A stretch of 64,000 nt of DNA from Rhodococcus yunnanensis NBRC 103083 (GCF_001895005.1 NZ_BCXH01000013.1:1-64000); one strand, 5' to 3'; shown: positions 53,743-62,665, numbered from the stretch's first letter. The notes: generated by a model not told the origin, from the letters alone. Numbers and translations: made by a program.

Positions 53743-55296
53743 CTACCGACCCGGCAGGTACTTGAGCGCCTTCACGAACGGAGGCATGATCTTCGCCCAC
53801 AGTTTCGGCGACAGTCCGCGGGGGCCGCCGAGGTTCAGCAGCCGCGTTGTCGCGATGGTCTGCGATTCGGTGTACTTGAGGAGCCCGTCGGGTCCGTGGC
53901 GTCGACCCATGCCCGAGACGCCCATGCCGCCCATCGGAGCACCGGTGGTGCCCCATGCGGGTGCGTACCCTTCGTCGACGTTGACCGTTCCCGAGTGCAG
54001 CCTGGCGGCAATGGCTTCACCCTCCGCCTTGGTCCTCGCCCAGACGCTGGCGTTGAGACCGTACTCGGTGTCGTTCGCCTTGGCGATGGCTTCCTCGATG
54101 TCGGCCACCGGGTAGATGGACACCAACGGCCCGAACGTTTCGTTGGCCGCGCACTCCGCATCCTCGGGGACATTCGTCAGTACGGTTGGTTCGTAGAACA
54201 ACGGTCCGATGTCCGGACGCGCGTTACCGCCCGCAATAACTTTGGCACCCTTGACCTTCGCGTCGTCGACGTGTGCAGTGACGGTTTTGATCTGGTCCTC
54301 GGAGATGAGGCTGCCCATTTCGATGCCGAACTCGTACTGCGCGCCGAGAGACATGTCGCGGACCCGCTGCCCGAACTTGGCGGTGAACTCGTCGGCGATC
54401 GATCGCTCGACATAGATACGTTCGATCGAGATACACAGCTGGCCCGAGTTGGAGAAGCAGGCGCGCACTGCGGCGTCGGACACTTCCCTCAGGTTCGCCC
54501 CACGCGCGACGATCATCGCGTTCTTGCCGCCGAGTTCGGCGGAGAAACCGATGAGGCGACGGCCGGCCTGCTCGGCGAGCAACTGGCCCGTCGCGGTGGA
54601 TCCGGTGAACATGACGTACTCGGTGTTCTCGACGATGGCCGTGCCCACGACCGAGCCCGGTCCCGGTACGACCGCGAACAGATCACGAGGCAGTCCGGCT
54701 TTGTAGAGCAGTTCGACGACGGCGAGCGCGCAGTAGGGAGTCTGGGAATCCGGCTTCAGAACGACACCGTTGCCCGCGAGCAACGCGGCGATGGCGTCGG
54801 ACACCGCGAGAGTCATCGGGTAGTTCCACGGCGAAATGATCCCGACGATGCCCTTCGGCTGGTATCGAACGGTCGTCTTAGTCAGGACCGGAAGCATGCC
54901 GGTGACCCGCTTGGGCGAGAGCAGCTTCGCGGCCGTGCGCGCGTAGTGTCGCGCAGTCATCGAGATGTCGAGCACCTCCTCCTGCGCTGCGGCACGTGAC
55001 TTACCGGTCTCGGCCTGCGCCATGTCCATCAGTTCGTCGCGATGAGCGAGGACGAGGTCGCGGTAGCGATGAAAGATCTCGGCGCGCTCAGCGACGGGTC
55101 GCTTGGCCCACGCCTTCTGCGCGAGACGAGCGCGGGCAATCGCCGCAGTGACGTCATCGGCGGTACCCACGGGGATGGTGGCGAGTTCCTTTCCCGTGAA
55201 CACCTCCGTGATGGACTTCGTCGGCCTGGCATCGACGTCCGCGATGGCGATCAGGTCGGCGAGCCGTGAGAAGGTCGCAGCGCTCGGAGCTGGCAT
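53743..55296 (-). CDS. gabD2: NAD(P)-dependent aldehyde dehydrogenase, succinate-semialdehyde dehydrogenase type
   Basis: A 517-residue ALDH. The cofactor region is GIISPWNYPMTL, the general-base Glu lies in SAELGGKNAM, and the catalytic Cys is near residue 288 (SNSGQLCISIERIYV). NETFGPLVSIYPV and the C-terminal GGMGVSGMGRRHGPDGLLKYTE fit the mycobacterial GabD2 sub-group, which oxidises succinic semialdehyde. GabD2 substrate assignment is inferred from overall resemblance. Confidence 0.88.
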   Translation of the reverse strand: MPAPSAATFSRLADLIAIADVDARPTKSITEVFTGKELATIPVGTADDVTAAIARARLAQKAWAKRPVAERAEIFHRYRDLVLAHRDELMDMAQAETGKSRAAAQEEVLDISMTARHYARTAAKLLSPKRVTGMLPVLTKTTVRYQPKGIVGIISPWNYPMTLAVSDAIAALLAGNGVVLKPDSQTPYCALAVVELLYKAGLPRDLFAVVPGPGSVVGTAIVENTEYVMFTGSTATGQLLAEQAGRRLIGFSAELGGKNAMIVARGANLREVSDAAVRACFSNSGQLCISIERIYVERSIADEFTAKFGQRVRDMSLGAQYEFGIEMGSLISEDQIKTVTAHVDDAKVKGAKVIAGGNARPDIGPLFYEPTVLTNVPEDAECAANETFGPLVSIYPVADIEEAIAKANDTEYGLNASVWARTKAEGEAIAARLHSGTVNVDEGYAPAWGTTGAPMGGMGVSGMGRRHGPDGLLKYTESQTIATTRLLNLGGPRGLSPKLWAKIMPPFVKALKYLPGR

Positions 55297-55362
55297 TGTG
55301 CACCCCTACTGGTGAGTAGTTCTTGGAGTTACACATAACCTACCTCCTCGGTGGCTCCGATC

Positions 55363-55406
55363 ACAGTGCGCACGCGCGACGACCACAGTGCGCATGCGCG
55401 ACGACC
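55363..55406. repeat. Two tandem 22-bp repeats in a divergent promoter gap
   Basis: CACAGTGCGCACGCGCGACG and the same with one change repeat directly, in the 176-bp gap between the divergent aldehyde dehydrogenase and lipase genes. GTGCGC/GCGCAC-type symmetry inside each unit makes it a candidate regulator site. Confidence 0.7.
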
Positions 55407-55472
55407 GGGCAACCTTGTGGCACCATGGGACGCGGTCTTTCCTAGGCGTCGGGGCGCTCGGAACGAATCAGG

Positions 55473-56675
55473 GTGGGGATCACTGTGCGCACAGCTCTCG
55501 TTCTCGTCGCCGCGGCAGCGTTGTTGTCGGCTCCGACTGCTCACGCGGATCCCCTGGGAGACCTCGTCGCCCCACCCAGCAACCCCGACGCCTATCTCCC
55601 CGCGCCGCTCGGCGATCCGTTCTTCACTCCGCCTGCCGGCTTCGAAGCAGAGAAACCCGGTGCGGTCCTGAGTACCAGAGGTGTTGCGGTACAACCAGGT
55701 ACGACGTCGACGCAGGTGCTGTTCCGATCCACCGACTCGAAGAACAACCCCATTGCCGCGGCGACGACGGTCATCGTGCCCGACGCGCCGTGGACGGGCG
55801 ACGGACCGAGGCCTGTGGTCGCGTACAACGAAGCGACCGATTCACTCGGTAACGCGTGCGCACCGTCGTACACCCTGCCACGGGGTACCAACAAGGAGAT
55901 CGACCGCGTCGACGACCTCCTCGGCCGGGGATACTCCGTTGTCGTCACCGATTATCAGGGCCCACGCCAGGCCTACTCGGCGGGCATCGTCGCCGGTCAT
56001 ACCGTCCTCGACGGTCTTCGTGCCTCCGGGATTGCCGACGATGCGCCGATAGGGATCACCGGCTACTCGGGTGGAGCAATCGCGTCGGGATGGGCGGCGC
56101 AGCTCGCCCCGTCGTACGCCCCGGAACTCGACATCGTCGGCGTCGCGTTCGGCGGGCCGCCCACCGATTACACGATTCTGCAACGCTCACTCAACGGCGG
56201 GATCGGGTCCGGATTGTTCACCGCGGCGACGATCGGGCTGAGCCGGGAGTACCCGGAAATGCGCTCACTCGCCAACGACAACGGCAAACGCCTTGCCCTG
56301 ATCCAGAAGGATCAATGCGTCGACGTGCTGTCCTACAGCGGTCTGTTGCTCTTCGATCAGCAAAATCTGTCCAACGTTCCGAACGTGTTCGACCACCCCA
56401 TCACCCGCGCGGTGGTCGAGGAGAACCGGATGGGACAGATCAAGCCCGAGGCCCCGGTGTACATCTACCAGGGCATTCAGGACTTCTTGATCCCGAAGGA
56501 AGGCGCCGAAGCCGTGCAGGATCAGTGGTGCGCGGCGGGTGCATCGGTCCACCTGGAGGAAGTGCCCGGTGATCACACGGCGGCCGAGGGTGGCGGTAGG
56601 CCCGGCGCATTCGACTGGTTGTCTCAACGTCTGGCCGGAGCGCCTACCGGTGGATGCGAACGAGTGATTCGTTAG
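55473..56675 (+). CDS. Secreted lipase (LIP family)
   Basis: A 400-residue alpha/beta hydrolase of the secretory triacylglycerol lipase family. The signal peptide is residues 1-26 (VRTALVLVAAAALLSAPTAHA). The nucleophile elbow GYSGGA is near 195, and the acid and base are likely in GIQDFLIPKEGAE and GDHTAAEGG. Four or more cysteines may form disulfides, as in LipA-type enzymes. GTG 55473 or GTG 55485 may be the start. Confidence 0.88.
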   Translation: MGITVRTALVLVAAAALLSAPTAHADPLGDLVAPPSNPDAYLPAPLGDPFFTPPAGFEAEKPGAVLSTRGVAVQPGTTSTQVLFRSTDSKNNPIAAATTVIVPDAPWTGDGPRPVVAYNEATDSLGNACAPSYTLPRGTNKEIDRVDDLLGRGYSVVVTDYQGPRQAYSAGIVAGHTVLDGLRASGIADDAPIGITGYSGGAIASGWAAQLAPSYAPELDIVGVAFGGPPTDYTILQRSLNGGIGSGLFTAATIGLSREYPEMRSLANDNGKRLALIQKDQCVDVLSYSGLLLFDQQNLSNVPNVFDHPITRAVVEENRMGQIKPEAPVYIYQGIQDFLIPKEGAEAVQDQWCAAGASVHLEEVPGDHTAAEGGGRPGAFDWLSQRLAGAPTGGCERVIR

Positions 56676-56705
56676 CTTGACCCTCACGCTGCGGGAGGTT
56701 GCACA

Positions 56706-57482
56706 GTGTCTTCTGTGAGCGATTCGGAATCGATGTTGGTGGGCGAGGTCGCCCGGCTCGTCGGGATCAGTGTCCGGACTTTGCACCACTACGACGAGAT
56801 CTCGTTGGTGGTGCCGTCCGGCCGAACTCCCAAGGGCTACCGAAGCTACTCGGCGGCGGACGTGGAGCGACTGCACCAGGTGTTGACCTACCGCGAACTC
56901 GGGTTCGTGCTGGAGGACATCGCAGCCCTTCTCGACGATCCATCCGTCGATGCGATGGCGCACCTGGTGCGTCAGCGCGAGCTGTTGGACGCACAGATCG
57001 ATCGCTTGCACCGGATGGCTGCGGCAGTGGACAAGATGATGGAGGCGAGGAAGATGGGAATTCAGTTGACCCCGGACGAACAACGCGAGGTGTTCGGCGA
57101 CGACTGGCTCGGCGAGGAGTACTCCGCCGAGGCCGAGGAGCGGTGGGGGCAGAGCGAGGCGTGGACGCAATCACAGTCGCGGACCGCGTCTTTCACCAAG
57201 GAGGACTGGACGCGAGTCAAGGCCGAAACCGACGCTCTCGAAGCAGATTTCGCGACTGCGCTCGGCAAAGGAGTGCCTGTGGACTCCGACGAAGCGGCGG
57301 TACTGGCCGAACGTCACCGTGCGAGTATCGAGCGCTACTACGACTGCAGTTACGAGATGCACGTGTGCCTCGGTGAGATGTACATCGCCGACGAGCGCTT
57401 CACCAAGCATTACGACGACGTCGCGCCCGGGCTCGCCCAATATCTGCGCGACGCTATCGTCGCAAATGCCGAGGGCAAGTAG
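56706..57482 (+). CDS. MerR family regulator with TipAS ligand domain
   Basis: A 258-residue regulator. The MerR DNA-binding domain (MLVGEVARLVGISVRTLHHYDEISLVVPSGRTPKGYRSYSAADVERLHQV) occupies residues 10-80, a dimerisation coiled coil lies near 95-115, and the TipAS-type drug-recognition domain is at 150-255 (RHRASIERYYDCSYEMHVCLGEMYIADERFTKHYDDVAPGLAQYLRDAI). TipA-like proteins sense thiopeptide antibiotics. The target promoter is not evident. Confidence 0.92.
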   Translation: MSSVSDSESMLVGEVARLVGISVRTLHHYDEISLVVPSGRTPKGYRSYSAADVERLHQVLTYRELGFVLEDIAALLDDPSVDAMAHLVRQRELLDAQIDRLHRMAAAVDKMMEARKMGIQLTPDEQREVFGDDWLGEEYSAEAEERWGQSEAWTQSQSRTASFTKEDWTRVKAETDALEADFATALGKGVPVDSDEAAVLAERHRASIERYYDCSYEMHVCLGEMYIADERFTKHYDDVAPGLAQYLRDAIVANAEGK

Positions 57483-57495
57483 TCGATTCGCGGAT

Positions 57496-57666
57496 TCACT
57501 GCCACCGAATCACGTACGGCTCCTCGTCCCCGGGAGGCGGCGGACGTGTCGGGAACCAGATCACCGACGGGTCGCCCTTGCAGTTCGGCGACTTCGCGCG
57601 GCACGGGCGAGCACATCGATTCGATCTCGTCCCAGGCGCATTCACCGGAGCTGACGCGCAGCGCAT
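57496..57666 (-). other. Possible small ORF or gene remnant
   Basis: A 56-codon minus-strand frame ends in CKGDPSVIWFPTRPPPPGDEEPYVIRWQ, whose composition is more protein-like than the surrounding frames. The overlapping frame in 57410-57682 reads ECAWDEIESMCSPVPREVAELQ, suggesting one protein broken by a frameshift near 57590. No family recognised. It lies in the 200-bp gap after the MerR gene. Confidence 0.3.
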
Positions 57667-57682
57667 ACGCTTCCCTCTTCAC

Positions 57683-58477
57683 TCACGTACGACGAAGTGT
57701 GGACACAATCTGGTCGATCGTTTCTCGTGGCAGAGCTCCGTCGATCCGGCCGCCCGAAACGATCATGAACACCGCGACCGTTGCGTTCGAATATCCCTGA
57801 GTTGCAACGATATCGAGAGTTCCTTCGGTCGGGTCGCAGTCATGCTTCCGAGGCAGGTTCGATGCCTTCACCGTGTATCGAACTGCGGGAGCACCGTCGA
57901 TCTCGAATTCGATCGGATCCGAGTAGTCGATAGCCACCGAATCACCGGGTTCGTCCCGAAAGATCAATTCCGCCGCTCGACTGACCTCGAATGCTGCCGT
58001 CTGCTCGTCCACTCCATTTCGACCGGTGATTCCGGCGTCCGCCTTTGTTGCCCCGTCACGAGATTCCGGACAATAGTCGTAGCCGTAATCGGCGATATCG
58101 CCGAACCTGACCGATCCCTCAGCACTCTCCCAGCCCACGACACCACCTCGGAGAAAGCGCCAGTCGCCCGGCACCGTGTAGCTGATGCCGTATTTGGTGT
58201 CGATGGGAATCGGGTCCCCGTCCGGTACCTCGATCTCGGGTGGAGCGTATTCCATCGACGGAAATCCGGGGGGCGGTCCGGGAACGGTTGTGGTCGGCGT
58301 CGGCGCCCCGGTGAGACGTGGGGACGTCGGAGCTGCGACGACTCCCTCGTATGCGCCTGGAGCTTCCGGCCCCAGCTTGGGCAACAGGAATCCCGCCAAG
58401 AACAACAACCCGATCAACGCTGCAACGCGCAGCAACTGCACCCTCACCCCCACTGCTACTCCCCCCGAAGTCGCCAC
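57683..58477 (-). CDS. Hypothetical membrane-anchored protein, copy A of a duplicated pair
   Basis: A 264-residue protein with one N-terminal helix (LLRVAALIGLLFLAGFLLP), a Pro/Thr-rich linker (38-85), and an extracytoplasmic domain beginning PIDTKYGISYTVPGDWR, with YGYDYCPE and a second cysteine in KHDCDPTEGTLDIVATQGYSNATVAVF. GTG start. The first 105 codons are almost identical in DNA to copy B at 59143-59940, while the rest differs considerably. Function unknown. Confidence 0.8.
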   Translation of the reverse strand: MATSGGVAVGVRVQLLRVAALIGLLFLAGFLLPKLGPEAPGAYEGVVAAPTSPRLTGAPTPTTTVPGPPPGFPSMEYAPPEIEVPDGDPIPIDTKYGISYTVPGDWRFLRGGVVGWESAEGSVRFGDIADYGYDYCPESRDGATKADAGITGRNGVDEQTAAFEVSRAAELIFRDEPGDSVAIDYSDPIEFEIDGAPAVRYTVKASNLPRKHDCDPTEGTLDIVATQGYSNATVAVFMIVSGGRIDGALPRETIDQIVSTLRRT

Positions 58478-58489
58478 ACGCTAACACGG
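58157..58489. repeat. 333-bp near-identical segment, copy A (partner 59620-59952)
   Basis: This segment, covering the start region and first 105 or so codons of copy A, matches 59620-59952 with only three base differences (direct repeats 1463 bp apart). Sequence homology falls off sharply at 58157, in mid-gene. Suggests gene conversion or recent recombination. Confidence 0.9.
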
Positions 58490-58508
58490 TTCCCGATTCG
58501 GATGGTCG

Positions 58509-59092
58509 TTGGTTCGAAACAACATCGTGGTCGGACCTGGTAGTCAGATGCTCCTTTTCGCGGCTACTACGGTCTTCACCGGCCCGGCCACAAGGTGCGG
58601 GTGTTGCCTTGCCTGCCCGACTACACCGGCTACCAGGGACTCGAGTTGGACGTAAGCGGAGTAGTTGGCATTGCTCCGGAGATATTCCTGTTGTCCAACA
58701 ACATGTTTCGGTATACACCCGATACAGACGCGGTGAATGCCCGCACGGATGTAGACGCGTTATTGCTGTCCGATCCGCGTAATCCCACTGGTGACAGCTT
58801 GACTACTACCGAGTTCGACGAGCTGTTGCGTATCGCAGAGACGAAGAAGGTCCCGCTGCTGGTTGATCATGCCTATGGGGAACCCTTCCCAAAAGTGGCC
58901 GGGTCGGTGCCTTGCCGCGACGGCAGCCCAAACGTCGTGCACTCCTTTACCTTTTCAAAATTCGGGATACCTGGCGAACGATTGGGGTTCGCAATCAGAC
59001 CGTCGTCCTGATAAAACCGCTGTGCGCGTTGAAATACTTGTAGGACGTCAGCGTCTGCACACCGATCTCCGACGTCAGGCGGCCGAGGCCGG
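58509..59092 (+). pseudogene. Remnant of a class I/II PLP-dependent aminotransferase (AvtA-like)
   Basis: Three reading frames read together give a continuous aminotransferase core: NIVVGPGSQMLLFAATTVFTGP (58520s), then after a frameshift near 58580 HKVRVLPCLPDYTGYQGLELDV to SDPRNPTGDSLTTTEFDELL, VPLLVDHAYGEPFPKV and FTFSKFGIPGERLGFAI (PLP-lysine region), then after a second shift near 59005 LIKPLCALKYL, an in-frame stop, and DVSVCTPIS. It lacks both ends. Base composition is more AT-rich than its neighbours. Together with short flanking sequence it fills the 665-bp gap between the duplicated genes. Confidence 0.8.
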
Positions 59093-59142
59093 AACTTCAC
59101 TTGGTTCTGCAAGGAAGACTTCATCCATCGAGACTCTCCATC

Positions 59143-59940
59143 TCAGTTTTTCCGCCGGAGGGTGGAAATCACTTGATCTACGACACTCCGCGCGAGCGCG
59201 CCCTGTATTCGCTGATCGGTTTGCACAATGAAGACGGCGACGGTCGCATTCGAGTAACCCTGCGTTGCCACGACATCGAAGGTTGCCTCAGTGGGATCGC
59301 AATCGAATTTCTGCGCGATATTGCTCGCGCGCACCGAGTATCGAACCGACGGAGCTCCATCGATCTCGAACTCGACTGGACCCGAATAGTCGATCCGGAC
59401 GGCATCATCGGGCTGGTCCCTGAAGATGATCTCCGCCTGCCGACTTGCCTCGAACGCTGCTGTGGCCACATCGACGCCGTTCCGGCCGGTCATTCCAGAC
59501 ATTGCCTTCCTGGCGCCGTCGTGGTGTTCCGGGCAGTAGTCGTAGCCGTATATCGCGATCGCGCCGTACGTCACCGAACCCCCGGACCCGCCCCAACCAG
59601 CGACGGCTCTCGAGTCGTTGCGCCAGTCGCCCGGCACCGTGTAGCTGATGCCGTATTTGGTGTCGATGGGAATCGGGTCCCCGTCCGGTACCTCGATCTC
59701 GGGTGGAGCGTATTCCATCGACGGAAATCCGGGGGGCGGTCCGGGAACGGTTGTGGTCGGCGTCGGCGCCCCGGTGAGACGTGGGGACGTCGGAGCTGCG
59801 ACGACTCCCTCGTATGCGCCTGGAGCTTCCGGACCCAGCTTGGGCAACAGGAATCCCGCCAAGAACAACAACCCGATCAACGCTGCAACGCGCAGCAACT
59901 GCACCCTCACGCCCACTACTACTCCCCCCGAAGTCGCCAC
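59143..59940 (-). CDS. Hypothetical membrane-anchored protein, copy B of a duplicated pair
   Basis: A 265-residue paralogue of the protein at 57683-58477, with the same helix, linker and domain order. Its first 107 residues are the same apart from one residue (VAVG versus VVVG). The C-terminal part differs in many positions but keeps the YGYDYCPE and CDPTEATFDVVATQGYSNATVAVF blocks. GTG start. Function unknown; probably surface-exposed. Confidence 0.8.
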   Translation of the reverse strand: MATSGGVVVGVRVQLLRVAALIGLLFLAGFLLPKLGPEAPGAYEGVVAAPTSPRLTGAPTPTTTVPGPPPGFPSMEYAPPEIEVPDGDPIPIDTKYGISYTVPGDWRNDSRAVAGWGGSGGSVTYGAIAIYGYDYCPEHHDGARKAMSGMTGRNGVDVATAAFEASRQAEIIFRDQPDDAVRIDYSGPVEFEIDGAPSVRYSVRASNIAQKFDCDPTEATFDVVATQGYSNATVAVFIVQTDQRIQGALARSVVDQVISTLRRKN

Positions 59941-59952
59941 ACGCTAACACGG
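59620..59952. repeat. 333-bp near-identical segment, copy B (partner 58157-58489)
   Basis: Direct-repeat partner of 58157-58489, three mismatches. Recombination between the two would delete copy A's 5' part, the aminotransferase remnant and copy B's 3' part. Confidence 0.9.
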
Positions 59953-60004
59953 CCGAAGGACAGTTCCGATCCCCGGAACACGGGCGCAGGCGAATACTGG
60001 ACGG

Positions 60005-60454
60005 ATGACTCTTACGCTCAGATCTGCACTTCTGTCCGCCTCGATCGGAAAGGCAAGTGGCTTCCGCAGTTCGGTCGGGATCAGCGTCGGTCTACTCGCA
60101 TGGTTCCACGGCACCAAGTACCAACGCCTGGCAGCGGCCGGATCGGCCGTCGCGACGGTCGGCGAATTCATCGGCGACAAGTTGCCGTCGACGCCGTCAC
60201 GCCTGGATCCCGCGCCGCTCGGTGGGAGGATTGCCGCTGGAACCGGAGCCGCCTACGTCATCGCACGCAAGACCGGCGAGGCTCCGATCCCTGCGGCCGT
60301 CGTCGGCGGACTCACGGCGATCGCCGGTTCCTACGCAGGTCATGCATACCGAGGATGGGCATCGACGAAGATCCCGCCGCTCGCCGCCGCGGCAGTCGAG
60401 GACGTCGTTGCGCTCGCTGTCGGGGCAGCGGTTCTACGCGAGGTCCTGGCGTAA
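60005..60454 (+). CDS. DUF4126-like membrane protein
   Basis: A 149-residue protein with four to five hydrophobic, small-residue-rich helices. The motif VATVGEFIGDKLPSTPSRLDPAPLGGRIAAGTGAAYVI near 45-85 matches the ADKxPxxxSxxD pattern of DUF4126. No charged catalytic cluster. Function unknown. Followed 10 bp later by the DUF5313 gene. Confidence 0.72.
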   Translation: MTLTLRSALLSASIGKASGFRSSVGISVGLLAWFHGTKYQRLAAAGSAVATVGEFIGDKLPSTPSRLDPAPLGGRIAAGTGAAYVIARKTGEAPIPAAVVGGLTAIAGSYAGHAYRGWASTKIPPLAAAAVEDVVALAVGAAVLREVLA

Positions 60455-60464
60455 AGTCCGCTGT

Positions 60465-60836
60465 GTGAAACCGAACCCCTGGCAGTACGTGGGCTATCAG
60501 TTCGGCCGAGTACTGCCGCCGTCGATGCGGGACTGGGTGGAAAAGGACCTCGTCGGCAACGGTGCTCAGGCCCGCTACCTGATCAGGTTCACGCTGCCGG
60601 TCATTCCGCTGCTGTGTCTGTTCCTTCTGGTCCCTGGGCCACTGTGGATAGGGCTGGCGATGATGGCGTTGCTGTTCATCCCGCTCGTCTACTTCGCGAT
60701 CGCGCTGATGAACGTCTACCGCCGTCATCGACTGCTGGTGCACGATCTGGATCCGCAGCTGCTCAACGCCAACACGCAGCGCAAGATCGACCGCACCCGC
60801 GAGGAGTACGAGAGGCGTCACGGCCGGCTCGACTGA
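60465..60836 (+). CDS. DUF5313 family membrane protein
   Basis: A 123-residue protein: [40 protein letters not shown], then two membrane helices ([38 protein letters not shown]), then a basic C-terminus ([21 protein letters not shown]). This is the DUF5313 layout of mycolate actinobacteria. The GTG start at 60465 matches the KPNPWQ opening. Role unknown. Confidence 0.8.
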   Translation: MKPNPWQYVGYQFGRVLPPSMRDWVEKDLVGNGAQARYLIRFTLPVIPLLCLFLLVPGPLWIGLAMMALLFIPLVYFAIALMNVYRRHRLLVHDLDPQLLNANTQRKIDRTREEYERRHGRLD

Positions 60837-60840
60837 GCTG

Positions 60841-61033
60841 GGCAGGAGTGGAGCCTGCGGAACGACCATCAGGCCAGGAGTGGAGCCCGCGGAACGACCC
60901 ATACGTGGGCAGGAGTGGAGCCTGCGGAACGACCATCAGGCCAGGAGTGGAGCCTGCGGAACGACCATCAGGCCAGGAGTGGAGCCTGCGGAACGACCCA
61001 TACCCGGGCAGGAGTCAGGCCTGCGGCGTGACC
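60841..61033. repeat. Spacerless tandem repeat array, six 27- to 36-bp units
   Basis: Units share the core CAGGAGTGGAGCCTGCGGAA followed by CGACC and start at 60841, 60872, 60908, 60939, 60971 and 61007 (the last degenerate). The tail after the core alternates between ATCA and CATACGTG/CATACCCG. It fills the intergenic space between DUF5313 and rraA. Confidence 0.92.
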
Positions 61034-61048
61034 TTTATGCTGGGCACC

Positions 61049-61525
61049 ATGACTTCCGTCGAATTCAAGGCGACTGCTGATCTGGCCGACGAGATCGGTC
61101 CCGAGATCCGCAGCTGCGACACACAATTCATCCAGTTCGGTAAGCATGCGGAGTTCGCCGGTCCGATCACGACGATCAAGTGCTTCCAGGACAACCTACT
61201 GGTCAAGCAGACTCTCGGTGAGCCGGGCAACGGCGGCGTGCTGGTCGTCGACGGCGAAGCGAGTATTCACACGGCGCTGGTCGGCGACATCATCGCAGGC
61301 AAAGGCGTCGCCAACGGGTGGGCCGGAGTGATCGTCAACGGTGCCATCAGGGACTCCGCGATTCTGCGCACGCTGGACATCGGCGTCAAAGCGCTCGGCA
61401 CCAACCCGCGCAAGAGCACACAGACCGGGTCCGGTGAGAAGAACGTGCCCGTCGAGATCGGCGGAATCACCTTCAACCCCGGTGAGATCGTCTACAGCGA
61501 CTCGGACGGGGTCGTCGTCGTCTGA
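61049..61525 (+). CDS. rraA: RraA family protein (ribonuclease E inhibitor / HMG aldolase-like)
   Basis: A 158-residue trimeric RraA-fold protein. Key features are [67 protein letters not shown], with the GGRD-like aldolase region reading GAIRD. Possible roles are binding RNase E or acting as a 4-hydroxy-4-methyl-2-oxoglutarate aldolase; the sequence fits both. ATG 61037 is an alternative start. Corresponds in my memory to Rv3853. Confidence 0.92.
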   Translation: MTSVEFKATADLADEIGPEIRSCDTQFIQFGKHAEFAGPITTIKCFQDNLLVKQTLGEPGNGGVLVVDGEASIHTALVGDIIAGKGVANGWAGVIVNGAIRDSAILRTLDIGVKALGTNPRKSTQTGSGEKNVPVEIGGITFNPGEIVYSDSDGVVVV

Positions 61526-61552
61526 CTCGGTGCTCGAATCGTGGTGCACCGT

Positions 61553-62254
61553 TCATGTGCGCGGGTTCCGCACCCGCGGTACACCTCGCCATTCGTCGAA
61601 CATGAACAGCGCCAACGCGATCACCAGCATTCCCGCCGCGATCCAGGCGGCGCCTTCGTCGAGCATCCGCACCATCAACGCGCCGACGATCGCGCCGCCG
61701 AGGAACCCCGCGATGACGGTTCCGAAGTTCAGAGCTCGGACGCCTGCAGCCGCGTCCCCTGTCGTGACTCGCCGGAACAACGCCTGGGAGAAGCTCCGCA
61801 GGTTTCCGGTCGTCATCGTCGTACTGAAAGCTTGATCGACGAGGACCCGAAACGTGGTGACCTGCAGAGCGGCGACGAACGAAATCGAGATCGTCACAAC
61901 GGCATTCGGCACCGTCGATGGAATGAAGCCCACCACGGCGAGTACCAGAATCTCCATGACGAGGACGGCTCGAACGGGCTTTCGCACGATCCGTGCAATC
62001 GCGGGTCTCGTGATCGCCTCGGCGACGAACACACCACAGACGAACGCCACCAGCGGCGGCAGGTAGCTCACCGCGGATCGCCAGTCGCCCTTGGCGATGT
62101 CGATGCCGAAGAGCACCACGTTGGCCGTCTGAGCATTGGCGAACACACCGTCGCGTGTCATGAAGGTGTACACGTCCACGAACCCACCGACTGCGGCGAG
62201 CAACACACCGAGACGCACGGACTCGGACGTCACCACAGTGGGTCGATCGGGCAT
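61553..62254 (-). CDS. DUF1275 (YoaK) family membrane protein
   Basis: A 233-residue protein with six helices. LLAAVGGFVDVYTFMTRDGVFANAQTANVVLFGIDIAKGDW is the family's N-terminal signature and AFSTTMTTGNLRSFSQALF the second conserved loop. It is possibly a small-molecule transporter; the family is uncharacterised. It starts one base after the ArsR-type gene ends, so the two form an operon. Confidence 0.87.
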   Translation of the reverse strand: MPDRPTVVTSESVRLGVLLAAVGGFVDVYTFMTRDGVFANAQTANVVLFGIDIAKGDWRSAVSYLPPLVAFVCGVFVAEAITRPAIARIVRKPVRAVLVMEILVLAVVGFIPSTVPNAVVTISISFVAALQVTTFRVLVDQAFSTTMTTGNLRSFSQALFRRVTTGDAAAGVRALNFGTVIAGFLGGAIVGALMVRMLDEGAAWIAAGMLVIALALFMFDEWRGVPRVRNPRT

Positions 62255-62255
62255 C

Positions 62256-62573
62256 CTAGAGTTCCCCCATGATGTTCTTCGCCAGCTCCTGAATCCGGTC
62301 TTCCCGACGCTTGTAATGCGTCCACTGCCCGACGCGTGTGCTGGCCACCAGTCCCGCACCCTGCAGAGTTGCCATGTACTGCGACGCCGTGGACTGCGAG
62401 ACACCGGCCCTGGCCTGTATGTGTTTGAGGCACACGCCGACGTCTTCGGCAGGTTCGAGCTGCGGCGGAAAATCCGACGGGTCCTTGAGCCATCGAAGGA
62501 TCGCCACCCGCGTGGGATTCGACAGCGCTTTGAAGACGAGCGCGAGGTCTTCTTCGGTCGTGGTCGCAGACAC
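62256..62573 (-). CDS. ArsR family winged-helix regulator
   Basis: A 105-residue regulator. FKALSNPTRVAILRWLKD is the ArsR signature, and the recognition helix is in VCLKHIQARAGVSQSTASQYMATLQGAGLVASTRVGQWTHYKR. A single cysteine (GVC) is present but not the classical metal motif, so it probably responds to another signal. Divergent from the PRISE reductase gene, sharing an operator-bearing gap, and cotranscribed with the DUF1275 gene. Confidence 0.9.
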   Translation of the reverse strand: MSATTTEEDLALVFKALSNPTRVAILRWLKDPSDFPPQLEPAEDVGVCLKHIQARAGVSQSTASQYMATLQGAGLVASTRVGQWTHYKRREDRIQELAKNIMGEL

Positions 62574-62590
62574 ACCGCCACTCTACCGCC

Positions 62591-62650
62591 ATATCGCGAT
62601 TTCCCGATGTGTGTGGTTCACTTTGTTCATCGTAAAATTGCGATATATCG
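62591..62650. promoter_or_regulatory. Inverted repeat operator between arsR-type and reductase genes
   Basis: ATATCGCGATTT (62591-62602) and AAATTGCGATAT (62635-62646) match at 11 of 12 inverted positions over a 32-bp gap, and CGATATATCG (62641-62650) is itself palindromic. Likely dimer sites of the adjacent ArsR-type protein, covering both divergent promoters. Confidence 0.72.
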
Positions 62651-62665
62651 ATCAGGAGGATGGCA

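Noticed and set aside
60841..61033. CRISPR array
   Set aside because: Tandem units abut with only 4-9 bp of varying tail sequence; there are no spacers of normal length and no cas genes.
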